From: Cellulomonas humilata
Lineage (GTDB): Bacteria; Actinomycetota; Actinomycetes; Actinomycetales; Cellulomonadaceae
Direction of reading: 5' to 3'
Assembly: GCF_030814415.1 (NCBI RefSeq)
Contig: NZ_JAUSVB010000001.1
Coordinates: forward strand, 868,001 to 932,000
Length of the DNA: 64,000 bases
Shown here: positions 16,362 through 26,224 of the stretch, piece after piece
Layout of the letters: each line of letters starts with the position of its first letter
Position numbering within the stretch: the first letter of the stretch is position 1
Notes under the pieces: model-generated
The model's database searches: none
Told to the model about the DNA's origin: nothing
The model's input: only the letters and a program-made list of their open reading frames with translations
Position numbers and translations under genes: made by a program

Positions 16362-18695
16362 ATGAGCGAGACCACCCCCACGTTCCCGGCGAGCTCCGTG
16401 CTCGGCTACCCCCGCATCGGCCCGCGGCGCGAGCTGAAGAAGGCCCTCGAGGCGTTCTGGGCCGGCCGCACCAGCGCCGACGAGGTCGAGGCGACCGCCG
16501 CCGACCTGCGCAAGCGCACCCGCACGCGCCTGGCCGAGCTCGGCCTGGCCACCGACGTGCCCGCCATCCCGAGCGCGTTCTCGTTCTACGACCACGTGCT
16601 CGACGCGACCGCCGTGGTCGGTGCCGTGCCGGCCCGCTTCGCGGACGTCGTCGGCGCCGACGGTGCGCTCGACCTCGCCGGGTACTCCACCGTGGCCCGC
16701 GGCCGCGGCGACGACCTGCCGCTCGAGATGACCAAGTGGTTCGACACCAACTACCACTACCTGGTCCCGGAGATCGGCCCGGAGACCACGTTCCGCTACG
16801 CCAGCGACCGACCCGTGCGGGAGTTCAAGGAAGCCCTCGCGGACGGCGTCCTCACCCGTCCGGTCATCGTCGGTCCGGTCACGTACCTCGCCCTGGCCAA
16901 GGCCACGGAGGACGCGCCGGAGGGCTTCGCCCCGATCGACCGCCTGGCGGACCTGCTGCCGGTGTACGCCGAGCTGCTCACGGACCTCGCCGCCGCGGGT
17001 GCCACCTGGGTCCAGCTGGAGGAGCCGGCGCTGGTCTCCGACTCGGTCGCCGTGCCGGCCGAGCAGCTCCTCGCCTCCGTCATCGAGGCGTACCGCGCCC
17101 TGGCCACCGAGCTGACCCGCCCGACGCGTCCGGCCATCCTCGTCGCGGCGCCGTACGGCGACCTCGGCGCGGCGTTCCCGGTGCTGGCCGCCACGGACGT
17201 CGAGGCCATCAGCATCGACCTGGTCCGCGGCCACGCGCCCGCGGAGTCCGTCCCGGGCCTGGAGACCAAGACGCTGGTCGCCGGCGTCATCGACGGCCAC
17301 AACATCTGGCGTGCGGACCTCGACGCCAAGCTCGCGATCCTCGAGCAGCTCGAGGGCCTCGGCGCCGCCGCGGTCACCGTCGGCACGTCGACGTCGCTGT
17401 TCCACGTCCCGCACACCACCACCGACGAGCCGAACCTCGACACCACGCTGACGTCCTGGCTCGCGTTCGCCGACGAGAAGGTCGTCGAGGTCGTCACGCT
17501 GGCGGAGGGTCTGACCGAGGGCCGCGAGGCGATCCACGAGCAGCTGCTCGCCGCCACCGACGCCGTGAACTCCCGCCGCACGGCGCCCGGCGTCGTCAAC
17601 CCCGAGGTCCGCGACCGCGTCGCCGCCCTCGACGAGAGCGCGTTCAACCGCGGCCCGTTCGACGAGCGCAAGATCGCCCAGGCGGCTCGCCTCAATCTCC
17701 CGCCGCTGCCGACGACGTCCATCGGCTCCTTCCCGCAGACCACCGAGATCCGCACCGCCCGCGCGGCGTTCGGCAAGGGCGAGCTGACGGAGGCGCAGTA
17801 CGACGAGGAGATGAAGGCGGAGATCCGCCGCGTCGTCGAGCTGCAGGAGTCCATCGGCTTCGACGTGCTGGTGCACGGCGAGCCCGAGCGCAACGACATG
17901 GTCCAGTACTTCGCGGAGAACCTCGACGGGTTCGCCGTGACGCAGAACGGGTGGGTCCAGTCCTACGGGTCGCGCTGCACGCGTCCCTCGATCCTGTGGG
18001 GCGACGTCTCGCGGCCGAAGGCGATCACGGTCGAGTGGTCGGCGTACACGCAGTCGCTGACCGAGAAGCCCGTCAAGGGCATGCTCACCGGCCCGGTGAC
18101 CATCCTCGCGTGGTCGTTCGTCCGCGACGACCAGCCGCTCGGTGACACCGCCAACCAGGTCGGCCTCGCCCTGCGCGACGAGATCGCCGACCTCGAGGCC
18201 GCCGGCATCGCCGTCATCCAGGTGGACGAGCCCGCCCTGCGCGAGCTCCTCCCGCTGCGGGTCGAGGACCACGCCGCGTACCTCGACTGGTCGGTCCGCT
18301 CGTTCCGCCTGTCGACCGCCGGCGTCCGCCCCGACACGCAGATCCACACGCACCTCTGCTACTCGGAGTTCGGCGAGATCATCGGCGCGATCGACGGCCT
18401 GGACGCCGACGTGACGTCCATCGAGGCGGCCCGCTCGAAGATGGAGATCCTCGGCGACATCTCGGCGGCCGGCTACCCGCGCGGTATCGGCCCGGGCGTC
18501 TACGACATCCACTCGCCGCGCGTCCCCAGCGAGGCCGAGGTGGAGGAGCTGCTCACCGAGGCGGTCAAGGCCATCGCGGTCGACCAGCTCTGGGTCAACC
18601 CTGACTGCGGCCTGAAGACCCGCCGCTACGAGGAGGTCGCCCCGTCGCTGGAGCACATCCTCGAGGCGACGCGGAAGGTGCGCGCCACCCTCTGA
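16362..18695 (+). CDS. metE: Cobalamin-independent methionine synthase
   Basis: 777 residues, the normal size of the duplicated-barrel enzyme. It transfers the methyl group of 5-methyl-THF (triglutamate) to homocysteine. The N-terminal YPRIGPRRELKKALE and the C-terminal LPPLPTTSIGSFPQTTEIR are the two homologous barrel starts. The zinc ligands are seen in THLCYSEF (near 663) and in NPDCGLKTR (near 749). The ATG follows CGAGGGAC, which lies in the end of metF. A strong hairpin follows the stop. Confidence 0.97.
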   Translation: MSETTPTFPASSVLGYPRIGPRRELKKALEAFWAGRTSADEVEATAADLRKRTRTRLAELGLATDVPAIPSAFSFYDHVLDATAVVGAVPARFADVVGADGALDLAGYSTVARGRGDDLPLEMTKWFDTNYHYLVPEIGPETTFRYASDRPVREFKEALADGVLTRPVIVGPVTYLALAKATEDAPEGFAPIDRLADLLPVYAELLTDLAAAGATWVQLEEPALVSDSVAVPAEQLLASVIEAYRALATELTRPTRPAILVAAPYGDLGAAFPVLAATDVEAISIDLVRGHAPAESVPGLETKTLVAGVIDGHNIWRADLDAKLAILEQLEGLGAAAVTVGTSTSLFHVPHTTTDEPNLDTTLTSWLAFADEKVVEVVTLAEGLTEGREAIHEQLLAATDAVNSRRTAPGVVNPEVRDRVAALDESAFNRGPFDERKIAQAARLNLPPLPTTSIGSFPQTTEIRTARAAFGKGELTEAQYDEEMKAEIRRVVELQESIGFDVLVHGEPERNDMVQYFAENLDGFAVTQNGWVQSYGSRCTRPSILWGDVSRPKAITVEWSAYTQSLTEKPVKGMLTGPVTILAWSFVRDDQPLGDTANQVGLALRDEIADLEAAGIAVIQVDEPALRELLPLRVEDHAAYLDWSVRSFRLSTAGVRPDTQIHTHLCYSEFGEIIGAIDGLDADVTSIEAARSKMEILGDISAAGYPRGIGPGVYDIHSPRVPSEAEVEELLTEAVKAIAVDQLWVNPDCGLKTRRYEEVAPSLEHILEATRKVRATL

Positions 18696-18702
18696 TCCAC
18701 CC

Positions 18703-18738
18703 GACAGCCCCGGACGCCAGCGAGTGTCCGGGGCTGTC
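18703..18738 (+). terminator. Terminator of the metF-metE operon
   Basis: A perfect 13-bp stem (GACAGCCCCGGAC with GTCCGGGGCTGTC) starts 7 nt after the metE stop. No T-tract follows, as is common in high-GC genomes. Confidence 0.75.
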
Positions 18739-18746
18739 GCGCGTCC

Positions 18747-18752
18747 TAGGGT
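18747..18752 (+). promoter_or_regulatory. -10 box of a probable leaderless transcript (malY-like gene)
   Basis: TAGGGT ends 7 nt before the GTG start, which has no Shine-Dalgarno sequence. Confidence 0.5.
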
Positions 18753-18759
18753 CGGTCCC

Positions 18760-19926
18760 GTGACGATCTTCGACACCGTCCCCCTCGACCAGCTGCGACG
18801 ACGCACCAGCGAGAAGTGGCGGCACTACCCGCCGGACGTGCTGCCGCTGTTCGTCGCGGAGATGGACGTGCTGCAGCCAGTGCCGGTGGTCCAGGCCGTC
18901 ACCGACGCGATGCGCCTGGGCGACACCGGGTACCCGTCGGGCACCGGGTACGCCGAGGCGATGGCGGCGTTCGCGGCCGACCGGTGGGACTGGGCGGTCG
19001 ACGTCGCGGCGACGCGGCTGGTCCCCGACGTGATGCTGGGCGCCGTCGAGGTGCTGCGGCTGGTCACCGACCCGGGCGGCGCCGTCGTGATCAGCCCACC
19101 GGTGTACCCCCCGTTCGCCGCGTTCGTCAGCTACGCGGACCGTCGGCTGGTGAACGCCCCGCTCGGCCCCGACGGCCGGCTCGACCTGGAGTCCCTCGAC
19201 CGGGCGTTCGGCAGGGCCACCGCGACGGGCCGCCGCGCCGCGTACCTGCTGTGCCACCCGCACAACCCCACGGGCACGCTGCACACCCCGGCCGAGCTGC
19301 GAGCGGTCGGGGAGCTGGCCGCCCGGCACGGCGTCCGGGTGGTCGCCGACGAGATCCACGCCCCGCTCGTGCTGGCACCCGGCAGCCGGTTCGTGCCCAC
19401 CACGACACAGATCCCCGACGCGATCGCCCTGCACTCGGCGTCGAAGGCGTTCAACCTGGCGGGCCTGCGCGCCGCGGTCGCGGTACCCGGACCGGATGCG
19501 GTGGACGACCTCGCCCGCCTGCCCGCGGTGGTGGCCGACGGCGTCACCCACCTCGGTGCCCTGGCTCAGCAGACGGCCTACCGCGAGAGCGGGGCCTGGC
19601 TGGACGAGGTGCTCGACGGGCTCCGGCACAACCAGCGCCTCGTCGCGGACCTGCTCGCCACACAGGTGCCGACCGCCGACTGGTCACCCCCGGAGGCCAC
19701 GTACTTCGCGTGGATCGACCTGCGCGCCCACGAGGCAGTCCGGGCCGGAGCGGATCCCGCCCGGCTCGCCCTGAACCGCGGCCGTCTCGCGCTCAACCCC
19801 GGTCCGACGTTCGGCGTCGAGGGGACCGGCTTCGTCCGGCTCAACCTGGCCGCCTCGACGGCCACGCTGACGGACGCCGTCGCTCGGCTCGCGCAGGCCC
19901 TGGAGGACGTCGCAACCGTTTCGTGA
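18760..19926 (+). CDS. MalY/PatB-type PLP-dependent C-S lyase (cystathionine beta-lyase)
   Basis: 388 residues of fold-type I aminotransferase. Typical MalY/PatB traits are seen: the N-terminal TSEKWRHYPPDVLPLFVAEMD, CHPHNPTG, VVADEIHAPLVLAPG and SASKAFNLAGLR with the PLP Lys. These enzymes cleave cystathionine or cysteine conjugates, giving homocysteine, pyruvate and ammonia. The position next to metF-metE supports a role in methionine supply, though the gene has its own promoter and lies beyond the riboswitch operon's terminator. An aminotransferase activity is the alternative. Confidence 0.85.
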   Translation: MTIFDTVPLDQLRRRTSEKWRHYPPDVLPLFVAEMDVLQPVPVVQAVTDAMRLGDTGYPSGTGYAEAMAAFAADRWDWAVDVAATRLVPDVMLGAVEVLRLVTDPGGAVVISPPVYPPFAAFVSYADRRLVNAPLGPDGRLDLESLDRAFGRATATGRRAAYLLCHPHNPTGTLHTPAELRAVGELAARHGVRVVADEIHAPLVLAPGSRFVPTTTQIPDAIALHSASKAFNLAGLRAAVAVPGPDAVDDLARLPAVVADGVTHLGALAQQTAYRESGAWLDEVLDGLRHNQRLVADLLATQVPTADWSPPEATYFAWIDLRAHEAVRAGADPARLALNRGRLALNPGPTFGVEGTGFVRLNLAASTATLTDAVARLAQALEDVATVS

Positions 19927-20036
19927 CCAAGACCCGCCGCCCGAGGACTCATGTCGACCCCCGGAGTGTGCCGATCTGTCCTTACGGAGCCCACGAAAAG
20001 GCCCACGCCTGTACAACGAAGTCATGGGAGATCGAC

Positions 20037-20180
20037 GTGGTGAAGTGCGATGAGTGCAGCTCGGCGGTGCAGGTCTGCGAGCGCTGCGACGGCGTCGGCC
20101 GCAAGCGCTGGTCCGGGGAGTGCAGCTACTGCCGCGGGACCGGGCAGACGTGCATGAAGAACGGCAACCACCGCTGGTGA
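20037..20180 (+). CDS. Cysteine-rich zinc-finger microprotein (DnaJ-like CxxCxGxG repeats)
   Basis: About 47 residues with seven cysteines: VKCDECSS, CERCDGVGRK, ECSYCRGTGQTC. The CxxCxGxG units are those of the DnaJ zinc domain, but the protein has no J-domain. It probably binds one or two zinc ions. A GGGAG site at 6-nt spacing supports the GTG at 20037. The same frame is open further upstream (with two more cysteines), but third-position GC drops there, so the longer form is less likely. It may be an accessory to protein folding or RNA handling; this is a guess. Confidence 0.6.
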   Translation: MVKCDECSSAVQVCERCDGVGRKRWSGECSYCRGTGQTCMKNGNHRW

Positions 20181-20187
20181 CACGACT

Positions 20188-20215
20188 GCGCCCCGCACCG
20201 GAGAGGGCGGGGCGC
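20188..20215. terminator. Bidirectional terminator hairpin
   Basis: GCGCCCCGC (20188-20196) pairs with GCGGGGCGC (20207-20215), between the convergent microprotein and mutT genes. Confidence 0.65.
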
Positions 20216-20228
20216 GCGATGGTGCAGG

Positions 20229-20654
20229 TCAGCTGAGGCGGACAGCCAGGCTGGCGAGCCGGTCGACGATGCGGACGTCCGCATCCAACCAGGGGACGTC
20301 GTGCCACTGGTGCGGCGCGAGCCACCGGAGCTCGTCGTGCTCGACGAGCGGCTCCGGCGTGCCTTCCACGACCTCCGCCAGCCAGATGCGCATCACGTAG
20401 TCGTCGGACAGTCGCCACAGCCCGTCGTCGGGACCGACGACCTCGTCGCCGAGACCGATGCGGACCCCGAGCTCCTCGCGGATCTCGCGGTGCAGCGCGT
20501 CCTCGGGTGTCTCGTCCCCGTCGACCTTGCCGCCGGGGAACTCCCACCGACCGGCGAGACGTGCCGGCACCGCCCGCCGTGCGGCGAGCAGCTCTCGTGG
20601 GTCGTCCAGGTCGTCGACGATCGCTGCTGCGACGACGAGTACGGGTGCGCTCAT
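20229..20654 (-). CDS. mutT: MutT-type Nudix hydrolase (8-oxo-dGTP diphosphatase)
   Basis: 141 residues with an intact Nudix box, GGKVDGDETPEDALHREIRE followed by ELGV, which matches GX5EX7REUXEEXGU. The WEFPGGK entry is typical of MutT, which removes 8-oxo-dGTP from the nucleotide pool and prevents A:T to C:G changes. The length is normal. The ATG has no Shine-Dalgarno but has CAGACT 6 nt upstream. It converges on the microprotein gene. Confidence 0.88.
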   Translation of the reverse strand: MSAPVLVVAAAIVDDLDDPRELLAARRAVPARLAGRWEFPGGKVDGDETPEDALHREIREELGVRIGLGDEVVGPDDGLWRLSDDYVMRIWLAEVVEGTPEPLVEHDELRWLAPHQWHDVPWLDADVRIVDRLASLAVRLS

Positions 20655-20660
20655 GCGGTG

Positions 20661-20666
20661 AGTCTG
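20661..20666 (-). promoter_or_regulatory. -10 box of a probable leaderless transcript (mutT)
   Basis: On the minus strand CAGACT ends 6 nt before the ATG, the same hexamer and spacing as at tag. Confidence 0.4.
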
Positions 20667-20734
20667 CCAGGCCCGCGTGCCGCGGACGTGGGGCTGAAGG
20701 GACGGCCCACGTTTCTGGAGCCGTCGAACCATTC

Positions 20735-20968
20735 TCAGCGAATGCCGTGCTCGACTGCCCAGGCGACTGCCTCGGCACGCGTCGAGGCACCGATCTTGCG
20801 GTACACGCTGCGGACCTGCGACTTCACGGTGTTCCTCGTCACGAAGAGTCGCGTCGCGATCTCCTCAAGCGTGACGTCCTCGGCGAGCTCCGCCAGCACG
20901 ACCCGCTCGCGGCGCGTCAGTGCGTCGTTCGAGAGCCCGACGGTCCTGCTCGTCTCCAACATGCTCAT
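20735..20968 (-). CDS. Stand-alone LuxR-type HTH protein
   Basis: 77 residues, essentially only the C-terminal GerE/LuxR domain: LTRRERVVLAELAEDVTLEE, then IATRLFVTRNTVKSQVRSVY and RKIGASTRAEAVAWA. No receiver or sensor domain is attached. The ATG has GGAGGAAAT immediately upstream, so it is not a fragment of a longer ORF. Small proteins of this type may act alone or as a dimerising modulator of full-length regulators. The target is unknown. The 286 bp between it and gcvH hold its promoter region; nothing else was recognised there. Confidence 0.8.
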   Translation of the reverse strand: MSMLETSRTVGLSNDALTRRERVVLAELAEDVTLEEIATRLFVTRNTVKSQVRSVYRKIGASTRAEAVAWAVEHGIR

Positions 20969-21254
20969 GATTTCCTCCGGTGTGCTGCGAGATCCGGGGG
21001 GTCCGGGTCACGCTTCTGGGCTGCGTACCGGATGAGAGAGGGCTGGTGGTGAGCCATGACGCCACTTCCAGCAATCTCCTCATGCGCGGGTTCCCCCCCG
21101 CCATGCGCCCGATCGCGCTTGCCACCCACAATGAACGCCGGTTGCCCCGGCTGATACGCCGAACGTGTGATCAGTTCCGAGTTTTCACCCGGACGACTGA
21201 CCAGGACGTGTGGCGTGGTTCACATCGGGACAACGGCGGTGACTCCGCTGAGGT

Positions 21255-21626
21255 TCAGCCGGGGTTCTGCGCTGTGTACTCAGCAGCGGTCAGCAGCGGT
21301 CCGGTCGATGCCACGTCGACCTTCAGCAGCCAGCCCTGTCCGTACGGGTCGGAGTTGACCACCGAGGGGTCCTCGACGGCAGCCTGGTTGATCTCGACGA
21401 CCGTGCCGGACACCGGGGAGTAGAGCTCCGAGACCGACTTGGTCGACTCGATCTCGCCGACGACTGCGCCGGCGATGATCTCCTCGCCCACGGCGGGGAG
21501 CTCGAGATAGACGATGTCGCCGAGTGCGTCAGCCGCGATCCCGGTGATGCCGACGGTCGCGGGGGCGCCGTCATCCAGCCATTCGTGCTCGACCGTGTAG
21601 TGCAGGTGGGTGGGCAGCTCCGTCAT
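21255..21626 (-). CDS. gcvH: Glycine cleavage system H protein
   Basis: 123 residues. The lipoyl-carrier protein shuttles the methylamine intermediate between GcvP, GcvT and the lipoamide dehydrogenase. It has [33 protein letters not shown] and the lipoylation site [16 protein letters not shown] with its central Lys. AGGAGCC precedes the ATG. It is the third gene of gcvPTH, 36 nt after gcvT. Confidence 0.96.
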   Translation of the reverse strand: MTELPTHLHYTVEHEWLDDGAPATVGITGIAADALGDIVYLELPAVGEEIIAGAVVGEIESTKSVSELYSPVSGTVVEINQAAVEDPSVVNSDPYGQGWLLKVDVASTGPLLTAAEYTAQNPG

Positions 21627-21662
21627 GAGTGAGGCTCCTGTCGACTTCTTCTAGGGCTTGGT

Positions 21663-22820
21663 CTACCGGTGTCGGCGGTAGAAGGGAAGGGCTACCACCC
21701 GGACGGGTTCGTAGCGTCCACGCACGTCAACCGCCAGCTCGGTGCCCGGAGCACTGACCTCGGGGGTCACGTAGGCCATCGCGACGGGGTGGCCGAGGGT
21801 CGGTGACGGTGCACCGGAGGTCACCGTGCCGACCGTCGGGGCGTCCGTGGCGGTGGAGTGCTTGACCGGGTAGCCGTGCCGAGCAGCCCGCCGGCCGAGG
21901 CCTTCGAGCCCGACGAGGACGCGGGCGGGCTCCGACTGCGCACGCCCTTCGAGGGCTGCGCGACCGACGAACGGGAGCGGCTTGCCCTCGTCGTCGACCT
22001 TGTCCAGCTTCACCACGCGGCCGAGCCCGGCGTCGTGCGGGGTGGTCGTGCGGTCCAGCTCGTTGCCGTACAGCGGCATGCCGGCCTCGAGGCGGAGGCT
22101 GTCGCGCGCGGACAGCCCGGCGGGCACCAGCCCGAACGGCTCGCCGGCCGCGAGGAACGCCCTCCACAGGGCGGGGGCGAGGGCCGCGTCGAGGAAGAAC
22201 TCGAAGCCGTCCTCCCCGGTGTAGCCGGTCCGCGCGACGAAGACGGGGTTGCCCTGGAACGTCATCGGGATGGCCGCGTAGTACTTCAGCGTCTCGGCAT
22301 CGTGTCCGGCCTCGGCCAGCCCCTCGGTGGCGCGCAGGATCTCCAGCGCACGCGGTCCCTGCACGGCGATGAGGGCGGTCTGCGGGGAGCGGTCCTCGAC
22401 GGCGACGTCGAACCCGGCGGTCCGCTCGGCGAACGCGGCGAGCACCGTGTCGTGGTTGGAGGCGTTGGCGACGACGAGGAACGTGTCGTCGGTGTCGCGG
22501 TACACGATCAGGTCGTCGATGACGCCGCCGTCCTCGGCACAGATCATCGTGTAGCGCGCACCCAGCAGACGCAGGCCGGACAGGTTGCCGACGAGCGCGT
22601 AGTCGAGGAACCGCCCGGCGTCCGGACCGGTCACCCCGATCTCGCCCATGTGCGACAGGTCGAACAGGCCGGCGGCCGTGCGGACCGCGGTGTGCTCGGC
22701 GATGTCGGAGGTGTAGCGCAGGGGCATCTGCCAGCCGGCGAAGGATGTGAGCGCGGCGCCGAGGGCGACGTGCTCGTCGTGCAGCGGGCTGTGGACGTCG
22801 CTCACGTCGGTCTCTCTCAC
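21663..22820 (-). CDS. gcvT: Glycine cleavage system aminomethyltransferase (T protein)
   Basis: 385 residues. It transfers the methylene group from H protein to tetrahydrofolate. Seen are [29 protein letters not shown] with the conserved substrate contacts, [11 protein letters not shown] and [13 protein letters not shown]. The GTG start at 22820 overlaps the gcvP stop (GTGA); an in-frame GTG at 22805 with GAGAGA upstream is the alternative. It is co-transcribed with gcvP and gcvH. Confidence 0.95.
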   Translation of the reverse strand: MRETDVSDVHSPLHDEHVALGAALTSFAGWQMPLRYTSDIAEHTAVRTAAGLFDLSHMGEIGVTGPDAGRFLDYALVGNLSGLRLLGARYTMICAEDGGVIDDLIVYRDTDDTFLVVANASNHDTVLAAFAERTAGFDVAVEDRSPQTALIAVQGPRALEILRATEGLAEAGHDAETLKYYAAIPMTFQGNPVFVARTGYTGEDGFEFFLDAALAPALWRAFLAAGEPFGLVPAGLSARDSLRLEAGMPLYGNELDRTTTPHDAGLGRVVKLDKVDDEGKPLPFVGRAALEGRAQSEPARVLVGLEGLGRRAARHGYPVKHSTATDAPTVGTVTSGAPSPTLGHPVAMAYVTPEVSAPGTELAVDVRGRYEPVRVVALPFYRRHR

Positions 22821-25801
22821 TCTGCGTAGGACTCGATGGGCGGGCAGGAGCAGACCAGGTTGCGGTCGCCGTGCGCCCCGTCGATCCGACGGACCGGCGG
22901 CCAGTACTTGCCCTCGCGGAGGGCGGCCACGGGGAACGCGGCGAGCTCGCGCGGGTACGCCTGCTCCCAGGTGTCGGTGCTGACAGACGCGGCGGTGTGC
23001 GGGGCGTTCCGCAGCGGGGATTCGGCGACAGTCCAGCGACCGGCTTCGACGGCGTCGATCTCGCCGCGGATGGCGACGAGGGCGTCGACGAACCTGTCCA
23101 GCTCGGCCAGGTCCTCGCTCTCGGTGGGCTCGATCATGAGCGTGCCCGCCACCGGGAAGGACAGGGTCGGCGCGTGGAAGCCGTAGTCCATGAGGCGCTT
23201 GGCGACGTCTTCCGCGGTCACCCCCGTCTCCTTCGTGATGTCCCGCAGGTCGAGGATGCACTCGTGCGCGACCAGGCCGTTCGGGCCCGTGTAGAGCACC
23301 GGGTAGTGCCCGGACAGGCGCGTGGCGAGGTAGTTCGCCGCGAGGACGGCGGTCTCCGTGGCGGTCTTCAGCCCGTCCGGGCCCATGAGCGCGACGTACG
23401 CCCAGGAGATCGGGAGGATGCCGGCCGAGCCCCAGGGCGCCGCGCTGACCGGAGCCACCGTGTTGGCCGTCGTCGAGGACGGCGTCGGGTCGCCCGGTAG
23501 GAACGGTGCCAGGTGCGCCGCGACCGCGACAGGTCCGACGCCGGGGCCGCCGCCGCCGTGCGGGATGCAGAACGTCTTGTGCAGGTTGAGGTGGCTGACG
23601 TCGCCACCGAGCTCGCCCGGACGAGCCAGACCGACCAGCGCGTTGAGGTTCGCGCCGTCGATGTACACCTGTCCACCGGCCTCGTGTACGAGCTCGCAGA
23701 CGGTGCGCACGCCCTCCTCGTAGACGCCGTGCGTCGACGGGTAGGTGATCATGATCGCCGCGACCTCGGCGCCGTGCTTCTCCAGCTTGGCGCGCAGGTC
23801 GTCGAGGTCGATCGAGCCGTCGGCGGCCGTCGCGACGACCACGACCCGCATGCCGGCGAGCGCCGCCGACGCCGCGTTGGTGCCGTGAGCGGACGCGGGG
23901 ATGAGGCAGACGTCGCGCTTCTCGCCCCGCGACGCGTGGTACCCGTGGATGGCGAGGAGACCGGCGAGCTCGCCCTGGCTGCCCGCGTTCGGCTGCACCG
24001 ACACCGCGGCGTACCCGGTGATCTCCGCCAGCCAGTCCTGCAGCTCCGTGACCAGCTCCGCGTAGCCGAGGGTCTGGTCCGTGGGGGCGTACGGGTGGAT
24101 GGTGGCGAACTCCGGCCAGGAGATGGGCTCCATCTCCGCGGTGGCGTTGAGCTTCATGGTGCACGAGCCCAGCGGGATCATCGTGCGGTCGAGGGCCAGG
24201 TCCTTGTCCGACAGCCGGCGCAGGTAGCGCAGCATCGCGGTCTCGGAGCGGTGCAGGTGGAACACCGGGTGCATCAGGTAGGCACTGGTCCGACGCAGCC
24301 CGGCGGGCAGTGCGTTGCTGGAGCCGACACCGGAGAACCCGAAGGCATAGGTCCCGTCGTCGTCGGCGTCGAGGGTCGTGACACCCGCGACCGCGAAGGC
24401 CAGCACGATGCGCAGCAGGTGGTCGGAGCTCGTGCGCTCGTCGGCCGCGATCTGCACGTGGTCGTCGTCCGGCGCCCACAGGTTCACCCCCGCCGCTGCC
24501 GCCTGCGCGACGACCTCACGGGCCTTGCCGGGGACGACCGTGCGGACGGTGTCGAAGAAGGTGTCGTGCTCGACCGTGACGCCGATGCCGGTGAGCAGCT
24601 CGGCCAGGCCGGCGGCGTGGGCGTGCACGCGCTCGCCGATCGCCCGGAGGCCGTCGGGCCCGTGGTAGACGGCGTACATCGACGCGACGATGGCCAGCAG
24701 CGCCTGCGCGGTGCAGATGTTGCTCGTCGCCTTCTCGCGACGGATGTGCTGCTCACGGGTCTGCAGCGCGAGGCGGTAGGCGCGTGCGCCGTCGGCGTCG
24801 ATCGACACGCCCACCAGGCGGCCGGGCAGCATGCGCTCCAGACCGGTGCGCACGGCCATGAACGCGGCGTGCGGGCCGCCGCCGAACAGCGGCACGCCGA
24901 AGCGCTGGGCGGAGCCGACCGAGACGTCGGCTCCGAGCTCGCCGGGGGAGGTGAGCAGCGTGAGCGCGAGCAGGTCTGCGGCGACCGTGACCAGCCCGCC
25001 GCGCTCCTTGGTCTGCGCGATGACGGCCCGCAGGTCGCGGACGCGGCCCGACGCACCGACCTGCTGGACGACGACACCGATGAGGTCGCCCTCGATCTCG
25101 GGCAGCCCGTCGGTGAGGTCCGCGACGACGACCGGCAGGCCGATCGCCTCGGCGCGGCCGAGCGTGACGGCGAGCGACTGACCGAACAGGTCGCGGTCGA
25201 GCACCACCGTGCCGGCCTTGCCACGGGCCGCGCGCCACATGAGCGCGACCGCCTCGGCGACCGCGGTGGCCTCGTCGAGGAGCGAGGCGTTGGCCACGTC
25301 CAGACCCGTAAGGTCCGTGACCATCGTCTGGAAGTTCAGGAGTGCCTCGAGCCGGCCCTGCGCGATCTCCGGCTGGTACGGCGTGTAGGCGGTGTACCAG
25401 GCCGGCGACTCGAGCACGTTGCGACGGATGACGGCGGGCGTGATCGTGTCCGAGTAGCCCTGGCCGATCATCTGCGTCATGACCTGGTTGCGCCCCGCGA
25501 TGGTGCGCAGCGCCGCCAGCACCTCCTCCTCGGAGCGCGCGGCGGGCAGGTCCAGGGGGCGGTCCGTGCGGATGCTCGCGGGGACGGCCGCGTCGACGAG
25601 ATCGTCCACGGAGTGATAGCCGACGACCGACAGCATGTGCGCGGTCTCACCGCCGCGCGGGCCGATGTGGCGGTCCGCGAAGACCTCGGCGGCCGGCGTG
25701 TGCTCGACGCTGGTGAACGGCACGGCGTCGGACAGGGTGTCCAGGTGGATGGCAGGGACGCCGCTCACGACGGCGTCGTGCAACTGGCTCAGATCGGTCA
25801 C
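22817..25801 (-). CDS. gcvP: Glycine dehydrogenase (decarboxylating), P protein
   Basis: 994 residues, the long single-chain form. It decarboxylates glycine with PLP and passes the aminomethyl group to the lipoyl arm of GcvH. The PLP Lys is in [18 protein letters not shown] (near 742). The N-terminal [17 protein letters not shown] and [20 protein letters not shown] are conserved. GGAG lies 7 nt before the GTG start. A tandem glycine riboswitch precedes it, so glycine turns the operon on. Confidence 0.97.
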   Translation of the reverse strand: MTDLSQLHDAVVSGVPAIHLDTLSDAVPFTSVEHTPAAEVFADRHIGPRGGETAHMLSVVGYHSVDDLVDAAVPASIRTDRPLDLPAARSEEEVLAALRTIAGRNQVMTQMIGQGYSDTITPAVIRRNVLESPAWYTAYTPYQPEIAQGRLEALLNFQTMVTDLTGLDVANASLLDEATAVAEAVALMWRAARGKAGTVVLDRDLFGQSLAVTLGRAEAIGLPVVVADLTDGLPEIEGDLIGVVVQQVGASGRVRDLRAVIAQTKERGGLVTVAADLLALTLLTSPGELGADVSVGSAQRFGVPLFGGGPHAAFMAVRTGLERMLPGRLVGVSIDADGARAYRLALQTREQHIRREKATSNICTAQALLAIVASMYAVYHGPDGLRAIGERVHAHAAGLAELLTGIGVTVEHDTFFDTVRTVVPGKAREVVAQAAAAGVNLWAPDDDHVQIAADERTSSDHLLRIVLAFAVAGVTTLDADDDGTYAFGFSGVGSSNALPAGLRRTSAYLMHPVFHLHRSETAMLRYLRRLSDKDLALDRTMIPLGSCTMKLNATAEMEPISWPEFATIHPYAPTDQTLGYAELVTELQDWLAEITGYAAVSVQPNAGSQGELAGLLAIHGYHASRGEKRDVCLIPASAHGTNAASAALAGMRVVVVATAADGSIDLDDLRAKLEKHGAEVAAIMITYPSTHGVYEEGVRTVCELVHEAGGQVYIDGANLNALVGLARPGELGGDVSHLNLHKTFCIPHGGGGPGVGPVAVAAHLAPFLPGDPTPSSTTANTVAPVSAAPWGSAGILPISWAYVALMGPDGLKTATETAVLAANYLATRLSGHYPVLYTGPNGLVAHECILDLRDITKETGVTAEDVAKRLMDYGFHAPTLSFPVAGTLMIEPTESEDLAELDRFVDALVAIRGEIDAVEAGRWTVAESPLRNAPHTAASVSTDTWEQAYPRELAAFPVAALREGKYWPPVRRIDGAHGDRNLVCSCPPIESYAE

Positions 25802-25881
25802 GGGCTGCTCCGCAGGGTCGTCCGGACATGCCGGGACGGTGGGTGGGCTCCCCGCTCTGTCATCTACGCGGTTGGGTACGC

Positions 25882-26056
25882 GCGACCTGAGAGTTTTGCC
25901 GGTCCGCCTGTCGGGGCGCGCCGGCTTGCACCGTCGGTGGGACCTGTCAGGGTCCGCTTTCCAGAGTTGCCTCGCCGTGGCGGTACAGGGGCCTGAGAGA
26001 TTCCCGGGGAGGGTTGCTCCTTCGGCGCCCCGCACGTTGCGCGGGAGCTCTCCCGC
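25882..26056 (-). ncRNA. Tandem glycine riboswitch
   Basis: Read on the minus strand, the first aptamer (about 25975-26056) shows GGGAGAGCTCCCGC, GCCGAAGGAGCAACC and AATCTCTCAGGC, then ACCGCCACGGCGAGGCAACTC. The second (about 25882-25974) has TGGAAAGCGGACC, CACCGACGGTGCAAGCC and AAAACTCTCAGGT. These are the conserved P1, P3a and junction segments of the glycine riboswitch. It lies 80 nt upstream of gcvP, its usual target. The 423-bp gene-free stretch 25802-26224 holds this element, its promoter and the promoter of the divergent mog gene. Confidence 0.9.
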
Positions 26057-26212
26057 CGCGGTTCGAGCAGCGTGTGAAGTTGTGGTGCCAGCGTACCCGG
26101 CACTGTCCAGGGCGCGGGCCGCGTCCCACGCTTGCGGACGTGCAACTGCTCGGCGTCGGTGCGCGTCCATCCGTTCGGACCATCGCCGTCCGGGGGCCGG
26201 GCCGCGCGGCCG

Positions 26213-26218
26213 TACATT
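26213..26218 (+). promoter_or_regulatory. -10 box of a probable leaderless transcript (mog operon)
   Basis: TACATT ends 6 nt before the GTG of the mog gene. No Shine-Dalgarno sequence is present. Confidence 0.5.
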
Positions 26219-26224
26219 TGACGG

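Noticed and set aside
20865-21131. 88-residue open frame upstream of the LuxR-like gene
   Set aside because: No ribosome site, atypical codon use, and it overlaps the start and ribosome site of the LuxR-like gene.
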